DNA of 64,000 bases. Source: Phycisphaerae bacterium. Its GTDB lineage: Bacteria > Chloroflexota > Anaerolineae > 4572-78 > J111. Under the pieces are notes generated by a model, which had not been told where the DNA came from, ran no database searches, and worked only from the letters and a program-made list of their open reading frames with translations. A program made the position numbers and the translations under genes. Location: NCBI GenBank assembly GCA_028285035.1, contig JANQQF010000077.1, forward strand, positions 1 through 64,000. The letters are read 5' to 3'. Positions 15,813 through 24,970 of this stretch are shown here, piece after piece (position 1 is the stretch's first letter; each line of letters begins with the position of its first letter).

Positions 15813-16565
15813 TTACAACAATCCTAAATTAGGATAAGGAATATTGATCAAAAGCCATCCAATCAAAAGGGCACAGACGAAGCTGACTGAAATTTTGGTG
15901 ATAACACCAGGTTTATCAATCTTTAGTTTACCTTGTTGGATCATAAAGGCTAATCTTGGCATAAAAACAAGTGGAGCTAGAAGACCATAACCAGTCAGAA
16001 TTAAGGCAACTGCTACGATACGTTCAATTCCACCAAACACGCGATCAGACACATCAATACTCACAGTGTGAGTAATTTGTGTTCCCAGAAGCGCCAACAC
16101 TGCGACCAATATCTCTACCTCTAAAACAGGGACAACGCTTATAGCAAAAGCTAAACATATCAAATATACGATCAATCTAGATTGATTAGCATCATTTGTT
16201 GTTAATGGCGCTAAGTCGGCCATAGTCCAACCAGTTGCTAACCAGGCAATTAACGCAATTAGTAAAATATGAGCTAACTGATCAAGAAATAATAACAGTA
16301 ACCCTTTACCATTACTATTATCAGTAAAGATAAAGGTTCGAAATTGATCAATGAAAAGATGGCCAAAGAAAAGGACAATTACCCATACCCACCAATTAGA
16401 GATTGATGACCACAAAAAGACAGCTGTAATAAAGGTAACCACCCCAACATGAATGATTAAACCTGTCCAGCCTTTACGCTTTGCCAGAACGAGCCAATAG
16501 GGTTGTAGAAAAAAATCTCCGATCATGTGGCCCAGAAGTAAACGGAGAAAAAAGGAAAGGGCCAT
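15813..16565 (-). CDS. DUF3307-family integral membrane protein
   Basis: About 250 aa with seven or so hydrophobic helices. The N-terminus LLLGHMIGDFFLQPYWL and later HLFIDQFR carry the conserved His/Asp/Gln residues typical of DUF3307 membrane proteins. Function unknown; the family often neighbours sensor or DNA-binding genes. The ATG at 16565 is better spaced from the AAGGA ribosome site than the upstream ATG at 16577, which nearly touches it. Confidence 0.8.
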   Translation of the reverse strand: MALSFFLRLLLGHMIGDFFLQPYWLVLAKRKGWTGLIIHVGVVTFITAVFLWSSISNWWVWVIVLFFGHLFIDQFRTFIFTDNSNGKGLLLLFLDQLAHILLIALIAWLATGWTMADLAPLTTNDANQSRLIVYLICLAFAISVVPVLEVEILVAVLALLGTQITHTVSIDVSDRVFGGIERIVAVALILTGYGLLAPLVFMPRLAFMIQQGKLKIDKPGVITKISVSFVCALLIGWLLINIPYPNLGLL

Positions 16566-16860
16566 GTTACAACACATCCTTTTCGATTAGAATTTTCTGA
16601 GCAGGTAAACTATACCTCCCCCAGAATCATTATGAAACAGTAATATCAGACACAAATAGACGCCCAAGTGTAGTATTCAAGTCAACTATCACTAACTTGC
16701 TCTCTTAGTCAGCCTGCGGTCTTTAGTTATGAGTTAGATGGTGTATTGAGTCACTAATCACAAAATACATACCACCACCAAAATCTTCACCAAGAAGTCA
16801 GGCGATTGGGAGGTAGGAATACAAGATATGGGCAATGGTAATGTGATTTAGCAAACAGAG
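16566..16860. other. Intergenic gap, nothing recognised
   Basis: About 295 bp between two minus-strand genes. It should hold the promoter of the DUF3307 gene and the terminator of the patatin gene, but no convincing box or hairpin was identified. Confidence 0.4.
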
Positions 16861-18552
16861 CTAATTATTAAGCAATGTATTAATCATCGGTAAACAGCTA
16901 ACAGCGGCTTCCTCGCCAAGGCGAACAAAATCCTCGGCTTTGTCATAATCCATCGCAGTGTAAATTTCCACTTTTGGACGAATAAGAACATCAATTGTAT
17001 CCACACGAGTTTTGACAATCTCACGCTCCATAATGCTCATCATACTACTAAGTACACCTAAAAAATTAGGTTGACCTTGCTCAGATAGATTGTTTTGATT
17101 CCGTGAACGTTCTTCTTCCATTGAAGGGATGACACTTGAAGCAATAATGATATCGGCCCCACGATCAGCTAAAATAGTTGCTGGTACTGGATTCGTTGCG
17201 CCACCATCGATTAAATAGTGACCATTATATTTGTAAGGTGAAAAAACACCGATCATCCCAATACTTGCTCGAACTGCCTCAGCTAAAGATCCGTTATCAA
17301 AAACGACTTCTTCACCTGATAATACATCAGTAGCTACTACATAAAATGGCACCTGTGTATCCTCAAATGATTTGTTTTCAAAATTTTTGGCCAAAAACTT
17401 TAAGGTTGCATCACCTTTAAGCAAACCATCCCAAGGTAGCCGAATCTTTGGATCCCATAAGCCGCTTTTCAAGCTAACTTTTTTAATCAGCCCTTTAGCA
17501 AAGTGGGTGACATCATCAATCGATTTTCCAGAAGCATATAATCCCCCAAAAAGTGAGCCAGCACTTGTACCAGCAATCATATCAATCGGCACATTGGCTG
17601 CTTCTAAAACCTTCAAAACTCCAATATGGGCAATTCCTCGTGCCCCACCACTCGAAAGCGCCAAACCAATCACACGGCGTGTGATTTTACGAGCGGTGCG
17701 TCCTATTTCTTTAGGGCTCGTTGTATCACAATGAAATATTCGACCATTCGTTGTCGCGGAAATCCATGTCTCCTCAGTCGAATTTAGTAGAACTGTCGCC
17801 TTTGCTAATCTTAAGGCTTTGTCGGTAATCTCATCGTAAACGGAAGGTAAGGCTAACAACACCCAATCATATCCATCAACTAATATACTCAAGGTCTCAA
17901 CTAAATCGTCGCTCGTCAAATCCGAGGTTGCTTTTAAGACCACGAGACTATCACTCTGAAAATTGGCAGGTGTTCGATGGCTAATCTCTCGACCAGTTAT
18001 ATCAAAAAGGACAACCCGTTGTTTCGTGATATCATGTATTTTTTGAGCCAACAACCAAGATTGATCCCCAAATAAAGCTAACAAATTATATCCCTGGCGG
18101 TTATGTGTCTCACTCATAACATCGCTGAGACGTCGGCTTAACTCACGTGTCAACTCTAACGCAATATCCGGGTATTCTGACAGTAGGTCATCTAAATCAG
18201 CTTTGTATAGCACCCACAAATCAGCATCTAATGTCACGGTTACAGTCGCTGAACGCGGTTGATCTAGCAGTAAAGCCATTTCGCCAAAAAAATTACCAGG
18301 TCCCAAATAGTTGATAATTTTTACCTGCCCCGTTGACGTACGAACGGAGACCTGCACTTGTCCGGACTCGATAAGATAAATCGCATCCGCCGGACTATCT
18401 TCCACAAACACAATTTCATCATGATCAAGATGTATAAATTTAAGCTTCGCTGAAATTGCTGACAGTGTTTCGTGAGATAGTGATTGAAAAAAAGGAATAC
18501 GTGCCAGATTTTCTTCGATTGACTGTTGTGCTGAAAAACTTTGATTGCCCAT
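16861..18552 (-). CDS. Cyclic nucleotide-binding domain plus patatin-like phospholipase (NTE/RssA type)
   Basis: Counting from the upstream ATG at 18591, a CAP-type cNMP-binding domain spans about residues 30-150, with the phosphate cassette FGEMALLLDQPRSATVTV. A poorly conserved linker follows. The patatin domain (about 307-500) has the oxyanion loop SSGGARG (313-319), the nucleophile motif GTSAGS (341-346) and a DGGA catalytic Asp motif near 460. It is the layout of neuropathy-target-esterase-like serine lipases acting on membrane lipids. A perfect GGAGGTGAT lies inside the upstream-most reading frame, so the ATG at 18552 is preferred although its spacing is 15 nt. Confidence 0.88.
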   Translation of the reverse strand: MGNQSFSAQQSIEENLARIPFFQSLSHETLSAISAKLKFIHLDHDEIVFVEDSPADAIYLIESGQVQVSVRTSTGQVKIINYLGPGNFFGEMALLLDQPRSATVTVTLDADLWVLYKADLDDLLSEYPDIALELTRELSRRLSDVMSETHNRQGYNLLALFGDQSWLLAQKIHDITKQRVVLFDITGREISHRTPANFQSDSLVVLKATSDLTSDDLVETLSILVDGYDWVLLALPSVYDEITDKALRLAKATVLLNSTEETWISATTNGRIFHCDTTSPKEIGRTARKITRRVIGLALSSGGARGIAHIGVLKVLEAANVPIDMIAGTSAGSLFGGLYASGKSIDDVTHFAKGLIKKVSLKSGLWDPKIRLPWDGLLKGDATLKFLAKNFENKSFEDTQVPFYVVATDVLSGEEVVFDNGSLAEAVRASIGMIGVFSPYKYNGHYLIDGGATNPVPATILADRGADIIIASSVIPSMEEERSRNQNNLSEQGQPNFLGVLSSMMSIMEREIVKTRVDTIDVLIRPKVEIYTAMDYDKAEDFVRLGEEAAVSCLPMINTLLNN

Positions 18553-18641
18553 TTCAAAAGTGATTATATCACCTCCAAAATATGGCTTCAATGGGAAATT
18601 ACGGTTGGCCCAAATGGTTTATTGATGGGAAATTTGATTTA

Positions 18642-18670
18642 TTGCAAATCGTTATTTCTGTGATTATAAT
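18642..18670 (+). promoter_or_regulatory. Promoter for the L,D-transpeptidase gene
   Basis: TTGCAA (18642-18647), a 17-nt spacer and a perfect TATAAT (18665-18670), 38 bp before the start codon. Confidence 0.7.
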
Positions 18671-18708
18671 TACATAATCTTAGCAACTTAACGTGTTACA
18701 TAAACATA

Positions 18709-20178
18709 ATGAAAACTCAACCAAATACACCCCCGATTCAAATAAATCAAGCCATCAATTTGGCAAAATCTGGCCAAAAAAGAGAGGCCAGTGATATGTT
18801 ACGCAAAATCATTGCCCTGCAACCGATTAATCAAGCGGCGTGGTTGTGGCTATCTGCGGTTACAGAAAACAAAAATGAGGCCGAGTCAGCATTAACCCAA
18901 GCACGCAAGATCAATTCAGCTCACCCAGCTATTCCTAAAGCAGAGCAATGGCTAGCAAAGCGTTTTTCTACCAAAAATACAACTAAAGAGACACCAATTG
19001 TTTCTAATCCGTCACCTAAAAAAGGATATAGTCCCAACCGCGAAAAATCCCCCAATTTGTTTAACATTTTGGGTATTGGCTTAGCCATTGGGGCTATCCT
19101 CATCGCAGTAACGGCACTAATTTTAGGCGTTTTCTTTGAGTTCAATACTACCTCAAAGGTTCGAGCCAAAGAAGAAAATATCGTTTGGACACCATTGGAA
19201 GCTTCGCCATCTTCTCTACCTAACTCCAATGAGTCACCACAAGCTTTTGAGAATTGGACGGCAACAATCTCCGCAGTCAATGAGATTCACCAGAACAAGC
19301 TAGATGTGACAAACCTAAAGCTTTCTTTAGCGGAGGAAGCTGTACAAAATGGGTCAAGGCTACGTAGACAAGGCTTGATTGAAGAGGCACATCTTGCCTT
19401 TGAGCAAGCTTCATCATTCGGCTATAACAGCCCTTATCTTGCTCTGGAATTACGTTTAGCTGAGTCATTCTTAAGGGGCAAGGTGGCTTATCAAAATGGT
19501 GAATGGACAAAGGCAATCAATGGTCTCAACATAGTCTATCAGCAAGCTCCAGATTATCCGAACGTTCAGGAGTTGCTGTTTAGTGCTTATTACAACGAAG
19601 CCTTAGCTTTGCATGCGAATGAAAATTTATTGGATGCAAAAATAGCGATTGAAGCGGCGATTGATCTGCGCCCAGAGTTAACCGAGCCACGCCAACATCT
19701 CGCTGAAATCAAAAAAGAGTTAGCCTCAAACCCTTCGGCCACAGACCCAACTGATCTGCAAGAATCGGACCAGCTCATTCTTGTTGGCATCGCCGAACAG
19801 CGGATGCATGTTTATGACGGCAATGATATTCTGTTTGACTTTATTGTGTCAACGGGAGAGCCTGGTCGAGATACAGCTATTGGAGAGTTTGAAATTCAAA
19901 ACAAAATCGATATGGCATATGCGAGCACATGGAACCTCGATATGCCGTTTTGGATGGGTATCTATTGGGCGGGACCATTACAAAATGGTATTCACTCTTT
20001 ACCCACAGTCCGTCATTCTGGATATACACTTTGGGATGGATATTTAGGCCAACGTGTATCATATGGATGTGTCATTTTAGGGCATGAGGATGCTGAAACA
20101 CTTTATGATTGGGCCGAGGTGGGAACGAAGGTGAAAATTGTGCCGAGTTTGGCAACCTGGTCTAATAATGAGAGCTAA
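18709..20178 (+). CDS. TPR-containing L,D-transpeptidase (YkuD domain)
   Basis: 489 aa: TPR-like helices at the N-terminus (residues 10-85), a linker, one membrane helix (about 117-143), a second extracytoplasmic TPR region (about 205-345), and a YkuD catalytic domain (about 358-480). The catalytic motif is IHSLP followed by RVSYGCVIL, matching HxxxxSxGC. Such enzymes form 3-3 cross-links or attach proteins to peptidoglycan. Cytoplasmic TPRs on the same chain suggest coupling of wall remodelling to an inside partner. The gene converges with the Mg-chelatase-like gene, one base apart. Confidence 0.88.
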   Translation: MKTQPNTPPIQINQAINLAKSGQKREASDMLRKIIALQPINQAAWLWLSAVTENKNEAESALTQARKINSAHPAIPKAEQWLAKRFSTKNTTKETPIVSNPSPKKGYSPNREKSPNLFNILGIGLAIGAILIAVTALILGVFFEFNTTSKVRAKEENIVWTPLEASPSSLPNSNESPQAFENWTATISAVNEIHQNKLDVTNLKLSLAEEAVQNGSRLRRQGLIEEAHLAFEQASSFGYNSPYLALELRLAESFLRGKVAYQNGEWTKAINGLNIVYQQAPDYPNVQELLFSAYYNEALALHANENLLDAKIAIEAAIDLRPELTEPRQHLAEIKKELASNPSATDPTDLQESDQLILVGIAEQRMHVYDGNDILFDFIVSTGEPGRDTAIGEFEIQNKIDMAYASTWNLDMPFWMGIYWAGPLQNGIHSLPTVRHSGYTLWDGYLGQRVSYGCVILGHEDAETLYDWAEVGTKVKIVPSLATWSNNES

Positions 20179-20179
20179 T

Positions 20180-21475
20180 TTATGACGACTCAGCTTGTAT
20201 TACATCTTTAATTTGAGCATCAGATACCTGCTTAGTCTCATTTTTCTTGCGGTTCTCTACCGTTGAGTCCTCACTCATTTTTGCTTCAGTCTCTTTATCG
20301 GATTGTTTTCGACTGCCCTTTTTTCTGCGACGTTTAGGCTTATCAAGGGCTTTAAGAATACGATTATCCTCTTCGGCCTGAGCTTCGAAATATTTGGCTA
20401 CAAAATCAGTTTGGCGTTGTCGCAATGCCAGTGGTGCTACAGCCCGCAAATCCTCGACCGTAACTTCAAGCCGATTGTCAGCCGCCGCGTACGCTCGTCC
20501 TGCTTCAAATAAAGTCATCTCCGCCCGATGGCTATCAATCCCCAAAACTTCAATCCAACGCAATCCTTCAGCCTGCACCCCATCAGCAAATTTCACTTTT
20601 GGTAACCGTTTCCGTGCTTCCAGGATTTCTTGAGCTGTTGCCTGGGTATCAGCCATCCAATCCGATACAAATTTGTAGGGTTTACTTTTATACGCGATAG
20701 CTCGTTTGTAAATTTCCAGACGTTGCTCCGAGTCCTGAATACCTCTGACCAAAACCCGCAACCCAAACCGATCCTGGATTTGAGGACGCAAGTTGCCTTC
20801 TTCGGGGTTCATCGACCCAACCAGCGTTAATCGAGAGCGATAGGTTGAGGCCATTGGCCCTCGACGCACCGTGAATTGCCCCTGAGCCGCTGCATCCAAA
20901 ATCGCGTCCATAATGAGATTATCCAATAAGTTAATCTCATCAATATACAACAGGTTCTGATCGGCCTGCGACAAAATCCCGCGCTCCAGAGAAACTCGAT
21001 CTTGTTCCAAAGCAATCCGCTCATTGATGCCACCCACGACATCTTCTAGCCGGGCATTAAGCGGCAATTCAACCAAGCGCATCGCTTCCGGTTTCGTAAG
21101 GGGATCACCCATCCCAAATTTCTGAGCACAATCGTGGCATATCGCTCCTAAACCATAGTTGGTTACATCATCGGGTTCACAGCCATACTCACAAGTGCTT
21201 CGATCTACAATCGGCATCAAATCAGTTAAGCCACGTACCGCCGTCGTTTTCGCTGTACCTCTAGCACCGATGAGCAAAACGCCACCTACCATCCGATTAA
21301 CAAGCGCTAGAATCAAGGCAATTTTAAGTTCACTTTGCCCAACAATGGCTAAAAAGGGGTATCTTAAATTGTCAGCCAAACCCCGATCTGGCCCTTTCTT
21401 GGCTGACTTTATAACTGCCGTTGCAGGGCTACTAGAGTATAAAATATCGAGGAGTTGGGATCGTCGTTTTGCCAT
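20180..21475 (-). CDS. Magnesium chelatase subunit I-like AAA+ ATPase
   Basis: 431 aa with Walker A LLIGARGTAKT (around 68-78), a Cys-rich insert (CEYGCEPDD to ICHDC) as in BchI/ChlI, Walker B LLYIDEINLLD and the sensor segment GSMNPEEGNLRPQ. It resembles the I subunit that drives metal insertion into porphyrins or corrins, but no D or H subunit is in the window and the C-terminus is a highly charged tail (KRRRKKGSRKQ). The product may serve cobalt chelation or an unrelated MoxR-like remodelling role. It lies two bases after the amidase gene, so it is in one operon with it. Confidence 0.85.
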   Translation of the reverse strand: MAKRRSQLLDILYSSSPATAVIKSAKKGPDRGLADNLRYPFLAIVGQSELKIALILALVNRMVGGVLLIGARGTAKTTAVRGLTDLMPIVDRSTCEYGCEPDDVTNYGLGAICHDCAQKFGMGDPLTKPEAMRLVELPLNARLEDVVGGINERIALEQDRVSLERGILSQADQNLLYIDEINLLDNLIMDAILDAAAQGQFTVRRGPMASTYRSRLTLVGSMNPEEGNLRPQIQDRFGLRVLVRGIQDSEQRLEIYKRAIAYKSKPYKFVSDWMADTQATAQEILEARKRLPKVKFADGVQAEGLRWIEVLGIDSHRAEMTLFEAGRAYAAADNRLEVTVEDLRAVAPLALRQRQTDFVAKYFEAQAEEDNRILKALDKPKRRRKKGSRKQSDKETEAKMSEDSTVENRKKNETKQVSDAQIKDVIQAESS

Positions 21476-21477
21476 AC

Positions 21478-22614
21478 TTATTGTGGGGGAATCTTTAATA
21501 CCTGTCCGACCCTAATTCGGCTAGGATCACTTAAGGTATCACGATTGGCTTCAAAAATAATGCGCCATAAGGTTGATTGTCCATAAACCTGACGAGCAAT
21601 TGCCGATAGGGTATCACCCGGTTGGACGGTATAAGTCCCCCATTCTGGCTCCGGCTCTGGCTCGGGATCAGGCTCCGGTTCCTCAGATGTAACCAAAAAG
21701 CGCATATTTTCAGCCACCAGATTATCTAACGTCGCCTGAACTGTCGTCGGGTCACCTGGTATCCGCTGAACTAATTTGGCTCCACTACTGCGAAGCTGAG
21801 CCAGCTGTGTATCAGTAATCTCGTCGGCATCACCAAGCGCTGTAACATAATCCCAACGCCCTTTGGCCTCATCCACTGCAAAGCTTACATCAGGTTCAAA
21901 TTTCCAAACATATGTAAGTGAGACTTGAAAATATTGATCAGTATCTGGTAAAAGCAAAACATGATGACCAGGTTCAACCTCTGAGGGAATTTCTGGATTT
22001 GGCTTTTCGGGGGTCTCGACAAGATCACGTAAGGTCGCTCGGAACTCAGCAGGATTAAGATTGGCCCCAGGGCAACTGGTCGAGTTACCTGCCAATTCGC
22101 GATGACCTCGCACATTTTCGATTGAAATATTATACTTTTCTTGCAAATACTGTACGAGCCCAATCAACGATTGCATTTGGGCTTCAGTGGGAGCGGTATA
22201 ATCATTTGGAATAGGCTGGATGTTTCCATCACTATCTGTATAGTTTCGCCCCTCACTAAACCAGCCTGATAAACAAATGGCGATGTAATGATTATTCCAG
22301 AATTGACCAAACTCAAGCCCTTCAGAATTATCAGGGTCTTTAAAGCCTGCATGATAAGCTGAAATCTTATCATCCAGGGCGTACTCAATCTGACCTTGTC
22401 CGGTAATCACATAATTGTAGCCACCATGTGCCCAGCCACGCACATTCACGTGATAATTGAAGAATGTGGCAGCCGTCCCCAATGGGGCACCGGTTACCCG
22501 GTCAGCCGTGGCAGAATGATGAACTGCAATACCTAAAATTTCACCATCACGTTGCCAATCCTTATACGCATCATAATTTGGCATTTCTGCCCGTACATCA
22601 CTGATATCAAGCAT
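21478..22614 (-). CDS. N-acetylmuramoyl-L-alanine amidase (PGRP/Amidase_2) with C-terminal LysM
   Basis: 378 aa without an obvious signal peptide. The amidase_2 domain (about 20-190) carries the zinc ligands in IAVHHSAT and VRGHRELAGNSTSCPG. A middle region with Glu/Pro repeats (PEPDPEPEPEPEW) leads to a LysM domain (YTVQPGDTLSAIARQVYGQ, residues about 325-372). It should cleave the stem-peptide amide bond of peptidoglycan. Export without a visible signal sequence is unexplained. It is the first gene of an operon with the chelatase-like ATPase. Confidence 0.9.
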   Translation of the reverse strand: MLDISDVRAEMPNYDAYKDWQRDGEILGIAVHHSATADRVTGAPLGTAATFFNYHVNVRGWAHGGYNYVITGQGQIEYALDDKISAYHAGFKDPDNSEGLEFGQFWNNHYIAICLSGWFSEGRNYTDSDGNIQPIPNDYTAPTEAQMQSLIGLVQYLQEKYNISIENVRGHRELAGNSTSCPGANLNPAEFRATLRDLVETPEKPNPEIPSEVEPGHHVLLLPDTDQYFQVSLTYVWKFEPDVSFAVDEAKGRWDYVTALGDADEITDTQLAQLRSSGAKLVQRIPGDPTTVQATLDNLVAENMRFLVTSEEPEPDPEPEPEPEWGTYTVQPGDTLSAIARQVYGQSTLWRIIFEANRDTLSDPSRIRVGQVLKIPPQ

Positions 22615-22705
22615 TATTACATCACCTTCATCTATTTGTCATAATATATTTTACATCGATATGACAAAGATTCAAAGTCGAAAGCATTTTCAAAATTAGA
22701 AAACA

Positions 22706-22737
22706 ACAAAGCGGGATGCAATTGCACCCCGCTTTGT
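22706..22737 (-). terminator. Intrinsic terminator after the small membrane ORF
   Basis: ACAAAGCGGG (22706-22715) pairs with CCCGCTTTGT (22728-22737). On the minus strand it is followed by TTGTTTTC, and it lies 39 bp beyond the stop of the 36-aa gene. Confidence 0.75.
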
Positions 22738-22775
22738 CAATTTTATTCGTGTTACACAATAAGTACAATTAATTT

Positions 22776-22886
22776 TTACTCTTCTCCGCCTCTGACCATG
22801 CCAAGGACGACAAATACGCCAAGCAAGGCTGCACCGCTCAAGGCAACATTGACAATAAGCAACGTGAGAATTAATCCCTCATTCAT
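22776..22886 (-). CDS. Single-pass small membrane protein (36 aa), hypothetical
   Basis: The ORF starts MNEGLILTLLIVNVALSGAA, continues hydrophobic and ends with MVRGGEE, so it is one membrane helix with a charged cytoplasmic end. An excellent AGGAGGA site lies 13 nt before the ATG. A CTG in frame nine bases upstream would give better spacing. It has its own downstream terminator, so it is expressed as a unit. Family not recognised; it may be a subunit or regulator of a larger membrane complex. Confidence 0.65.
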   Translation of the reverse strand: MNEGLILTLLIVNVALSGAALLGVFVVLGMVRGGEE

Positions 22887-23106
22887 GGCAACCAGTTATT
22901 CCTCCTAAAAGAATTTTATAATCCGCCGCCCCTCTCATGTAGAAGAGATGAAGCTTATGATATGGCCTATTATACGCATCCAAGGTTAAGTGTCAATGAC
23001 TCGCTCTTGGCGTAAAATTTATTATCAAGGGAAACTTTCTTCATCCCAAAAAATTGTTTATAATCCATACATTTCCAGCCTGAGCCAACATAAAGTGAGA
23101 AGGTTT

Positions 23107-23853
23107 ATGTCAAAAATAAGTAAATACCATCGCCCTGATGATATCAATGAAGCCCTTGAGCTTTTGTCACGATCTCAGGTAACTACAGCCATTTTAGCTG
23201 GTGGCACCCAGCTTGTTCCAGAACTAGCCTCAACTTTTGATGAAGTTGTCGATTTGCAAGCCATTGGGTTAAATGAAATCAACTACACTGGGCAGGGTGT
23301 AACATTGGGAGCAATGGTACATCTACAGGATATTGTTGACAACGAACAAATCGCCCGCCTGTTGAGAGATTTGGCGAAGCGAGAAGGCCCAAACACGCTT
23401 AGACACGCAGCGACTGTCGGTGGAGTGATCGCGAGCGCCGATATAGAGAGTGAGTTACTAGCTGCGTTTCTGGTCTGCGACGCTAACATTGAAATACAAA
23501 CTAGTCAGGAAACCAAACAGATCCCACTCTCTGAATTTCTAAGAGACGTTTCATCGCAATTAGCAGGTGGGATCATTACATCGGTTACACTTTCAACACT
23601 TGGTGATACTGCCAGCGACCGAGTGGCTCGAACCCCTGCGGATCGTCCAATTGTAGCGGCGGTTGCTCGCAAAGGACCAGAAAATGTCATCCAGTTAGCC
23701 TTATGTGGAGTAGCTAATACACCTATTTTGGTTAATGCTGAAACCGATATCAAAGCGGCAGTCAATCCACCTGATGATTTTCGAGGGTCACGTGAGTATC
23801 GCCGACAAATGGCGGCCACATTATCCCGACGTGTTTTAGAAAAGTTAAAGTAA
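23107..23853 (+). CDS. FAD-binding subunit of a molybdopterin dehydrogenase-like enzyme (CoxM/XdhB type)
   Basis: The product starts MSKISKYHRPDD and has the FAD-binding AILAGGTQLVPE segment, the NTLRHAATVGGVIASAD motif and a C-terminal CO-dehydrogenase flavoprotein-like domain ending in SRRVLEKLK. The second FAD motif is normally TIGGN; here TVGGV lacks the Asn. In xanthine/CO dehydrogenases this subunit passes electrons between a 2Fe-2S subunit and NAD or quinone. Neither the molybdenum nor the 2Fe-2S subunit is adjacent, so it is an orphan. The ATG at 23107 fits the family start. Confidence 0.82.
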   Translation: MSKISKYHRPDDINEALELLSRSQVTTAILAGGTQLVPELASTFDEVVDLQAIGLNEINYTGQGVTLGAMVHLQDIVDNEQIARLLRDLAKREGPNTLRHAATVGGVIASADIESELLAAFLVCDANIEIQTSQETKQIPLSEFLRDVSSQLAGGIITSVTLSTLGDTASDRVARTPADRPIVAAVARKGPENVIQLALCGVANTPILVNAETDIKAAVNPPDDFRGSREYRRQMAATLSRRVLEKLK

Positions 23854-23863
23854 TCATCACATT

Positions 23864-24067
23864 TTTACCTCTAATTTTGTTGGGCCAGTCGGGAAAAGCT
23901 TAAAAAGGGCTAGAATCGGGCAGGATTATCAAGTAACAGTCATGACCATTCATCGAAATGATGATCTGGTTATCTTCCCTCGGGCTGATTAACTTCTGCA
24001 AGCGGAAGACGTATTGGTTCTTTAGGGAGGAACTGACGACTTTCAACGCGTACAAAATGCTCTTTAA
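23864..24067 (+). pseudogene. Relic of a TrkA_C (RCK_C) domain
   Basis: One frame reads FVGPVGKSLKRARIG, then YQVTVMTIHRNDDLVIFPRA, a TAA (23990-23992), LLQAEDVLVL, a TAG (24023-24025), DDFQRVQNAL and a final TAA (24065-24067). This matches the usual RCK_C pattern of GKTL..., VTVLAI, a Pro-Asp turn, L..GDVLVL and a last helix. The two internal stops and the missing N-terminal transporter or channel indicate a decayed gene fragment. It follows the FAD-subunit gene and ends before a strong terminator that may have belonged to the intact gene. Confidence 0.65.
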
Positions 24068-24100
24068 GTAAGAAAGACACGTTTCCATTCTGGGAAACGA

Positions 24101-24137
24101 AAAAAGCTCCGACACATCTCTATGTCGGAGCTTTTTT
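24101..24137. terminator. Strong bidirectional terminator
   Basis: AAAGCTCCGACA pairs with TGTCGGAGCTTT (right arm from 24123), with A residues before and T residues after. It serves the plus-strand side and the end of the minus-strand SecD-like gene. Confidence 0.9.
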
Positions 24138-24156
24138 ATTATTGTTTACTGTTTGA

Positions 24157-24903
24157 TTATTGAATACTCAAAGCGAGTGGGAGCGGACCACTATCAAGAA
24201 AAATCGCTAATTCAGCTAAACCAATTCCCGTACCACTACTCAAATTCGGGAGTATCTCAAGGGTGCCTTCAGCCCAGTGGTACATCTTTGAGCAACTAAC
24301 AACTTCTTGGTCTATTGCAATACAAATATAATTACGGGTATCGCTGTGAACAAACTCTGCAACTTTATTCCCAGCCTCTTCACCTAACTCAAGCTCATAA
24401 AAAATCTGCCCTGTTGTTGCATTTGGGGTTGATACCTGAGTAACTGCTTCACCCGTGAAAAGCCGTTCGTAAACATTCATATCCGGATTAGTGACTGACC
24501 CGATTTCAATGCGATGTCCAATAGGGGGTGTTGCAGCACCACCATCAATAAATTCAACGACCCCGATATGCGCCAATACACCATTCACATAGGGGGTATC
24601 AGCATCCTTAGGAAGCTGTACAAGCAACTGATCATTGTGACGGACAATTTGATAAGGGGTTGGCACATTTAGTTGGGCCAAGCGACGTTCAAGAACGACC
24701 TCTGCATCCATCAAGTCCAACTCTAAATCTGCATCCATCGTAGCTGTGTTAAAATCAGGATTGAGAATAAGGTTAGTGTGATTGACTTGGCCTGTTCTGG
24801 GGTAAATTGTAGTTAGAGCAGCCAAGGCACGAGAGCTAAAGGCAAAGCTTAACAAGCCGATAAAAATTAGGGTGAGGATAATCGTACTTTTCTTCATCAT
24901 CAT
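24157..24903 (-). CDS. Secreted protein resembling the SecD extracytoplasmic (P1/head) domain, without membrane helices
   Basis: 248 aa with a signal peptide (KKSTIILTLIFIGLLSFAFS, cleavage near ALA at about residue 28). The rest follows the SecD head pattern: VVLERRLAQLNVPTPYQIVR, LLVQLPKDAD, a VVEFIDGG strand, YELELGEEAGNKVAEF and the end LAIFLDSGPLPLALSI (SecD: LxxLLRSGALPxPL). SecD's transmembrane domain, which should follow, is absent and the ORF stops cleanly. It may be a free-standing regulator of secretion or a repurposed domain. A good ribosome site (GGAGG) precedes the start. It is not in a secD-secF context. Confidence 0.7.
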   Translation of the reverse strand: MMMKKSTIILTLIFIGLLSFAFSSRALAALTTIYPRTGQVNHTNLILNPDFNTATMDADLELDLMDAEVVLERRLAQLNVPTPYQIVRHNDQLLVQLPKDADTPYVNGVLAHIGVVEFIDGGAATPPIGHRIEIGSVTNPDMNVYERLFTGEAVTQVSTPNATTGQIFYELELGEEAGNKVAEFVHSDTRNYICIAIDQEVVSCSKMYHWAEGTLEILPNLSSGTGIGLAELAIFLDSGPLPLALSIQ

Positions 24904-24970
24904 CGTACCTCCTTAAACAAATATCTAAACTAAATTCGACGTTTGGACGATAATTACAAAGAAATTATAC

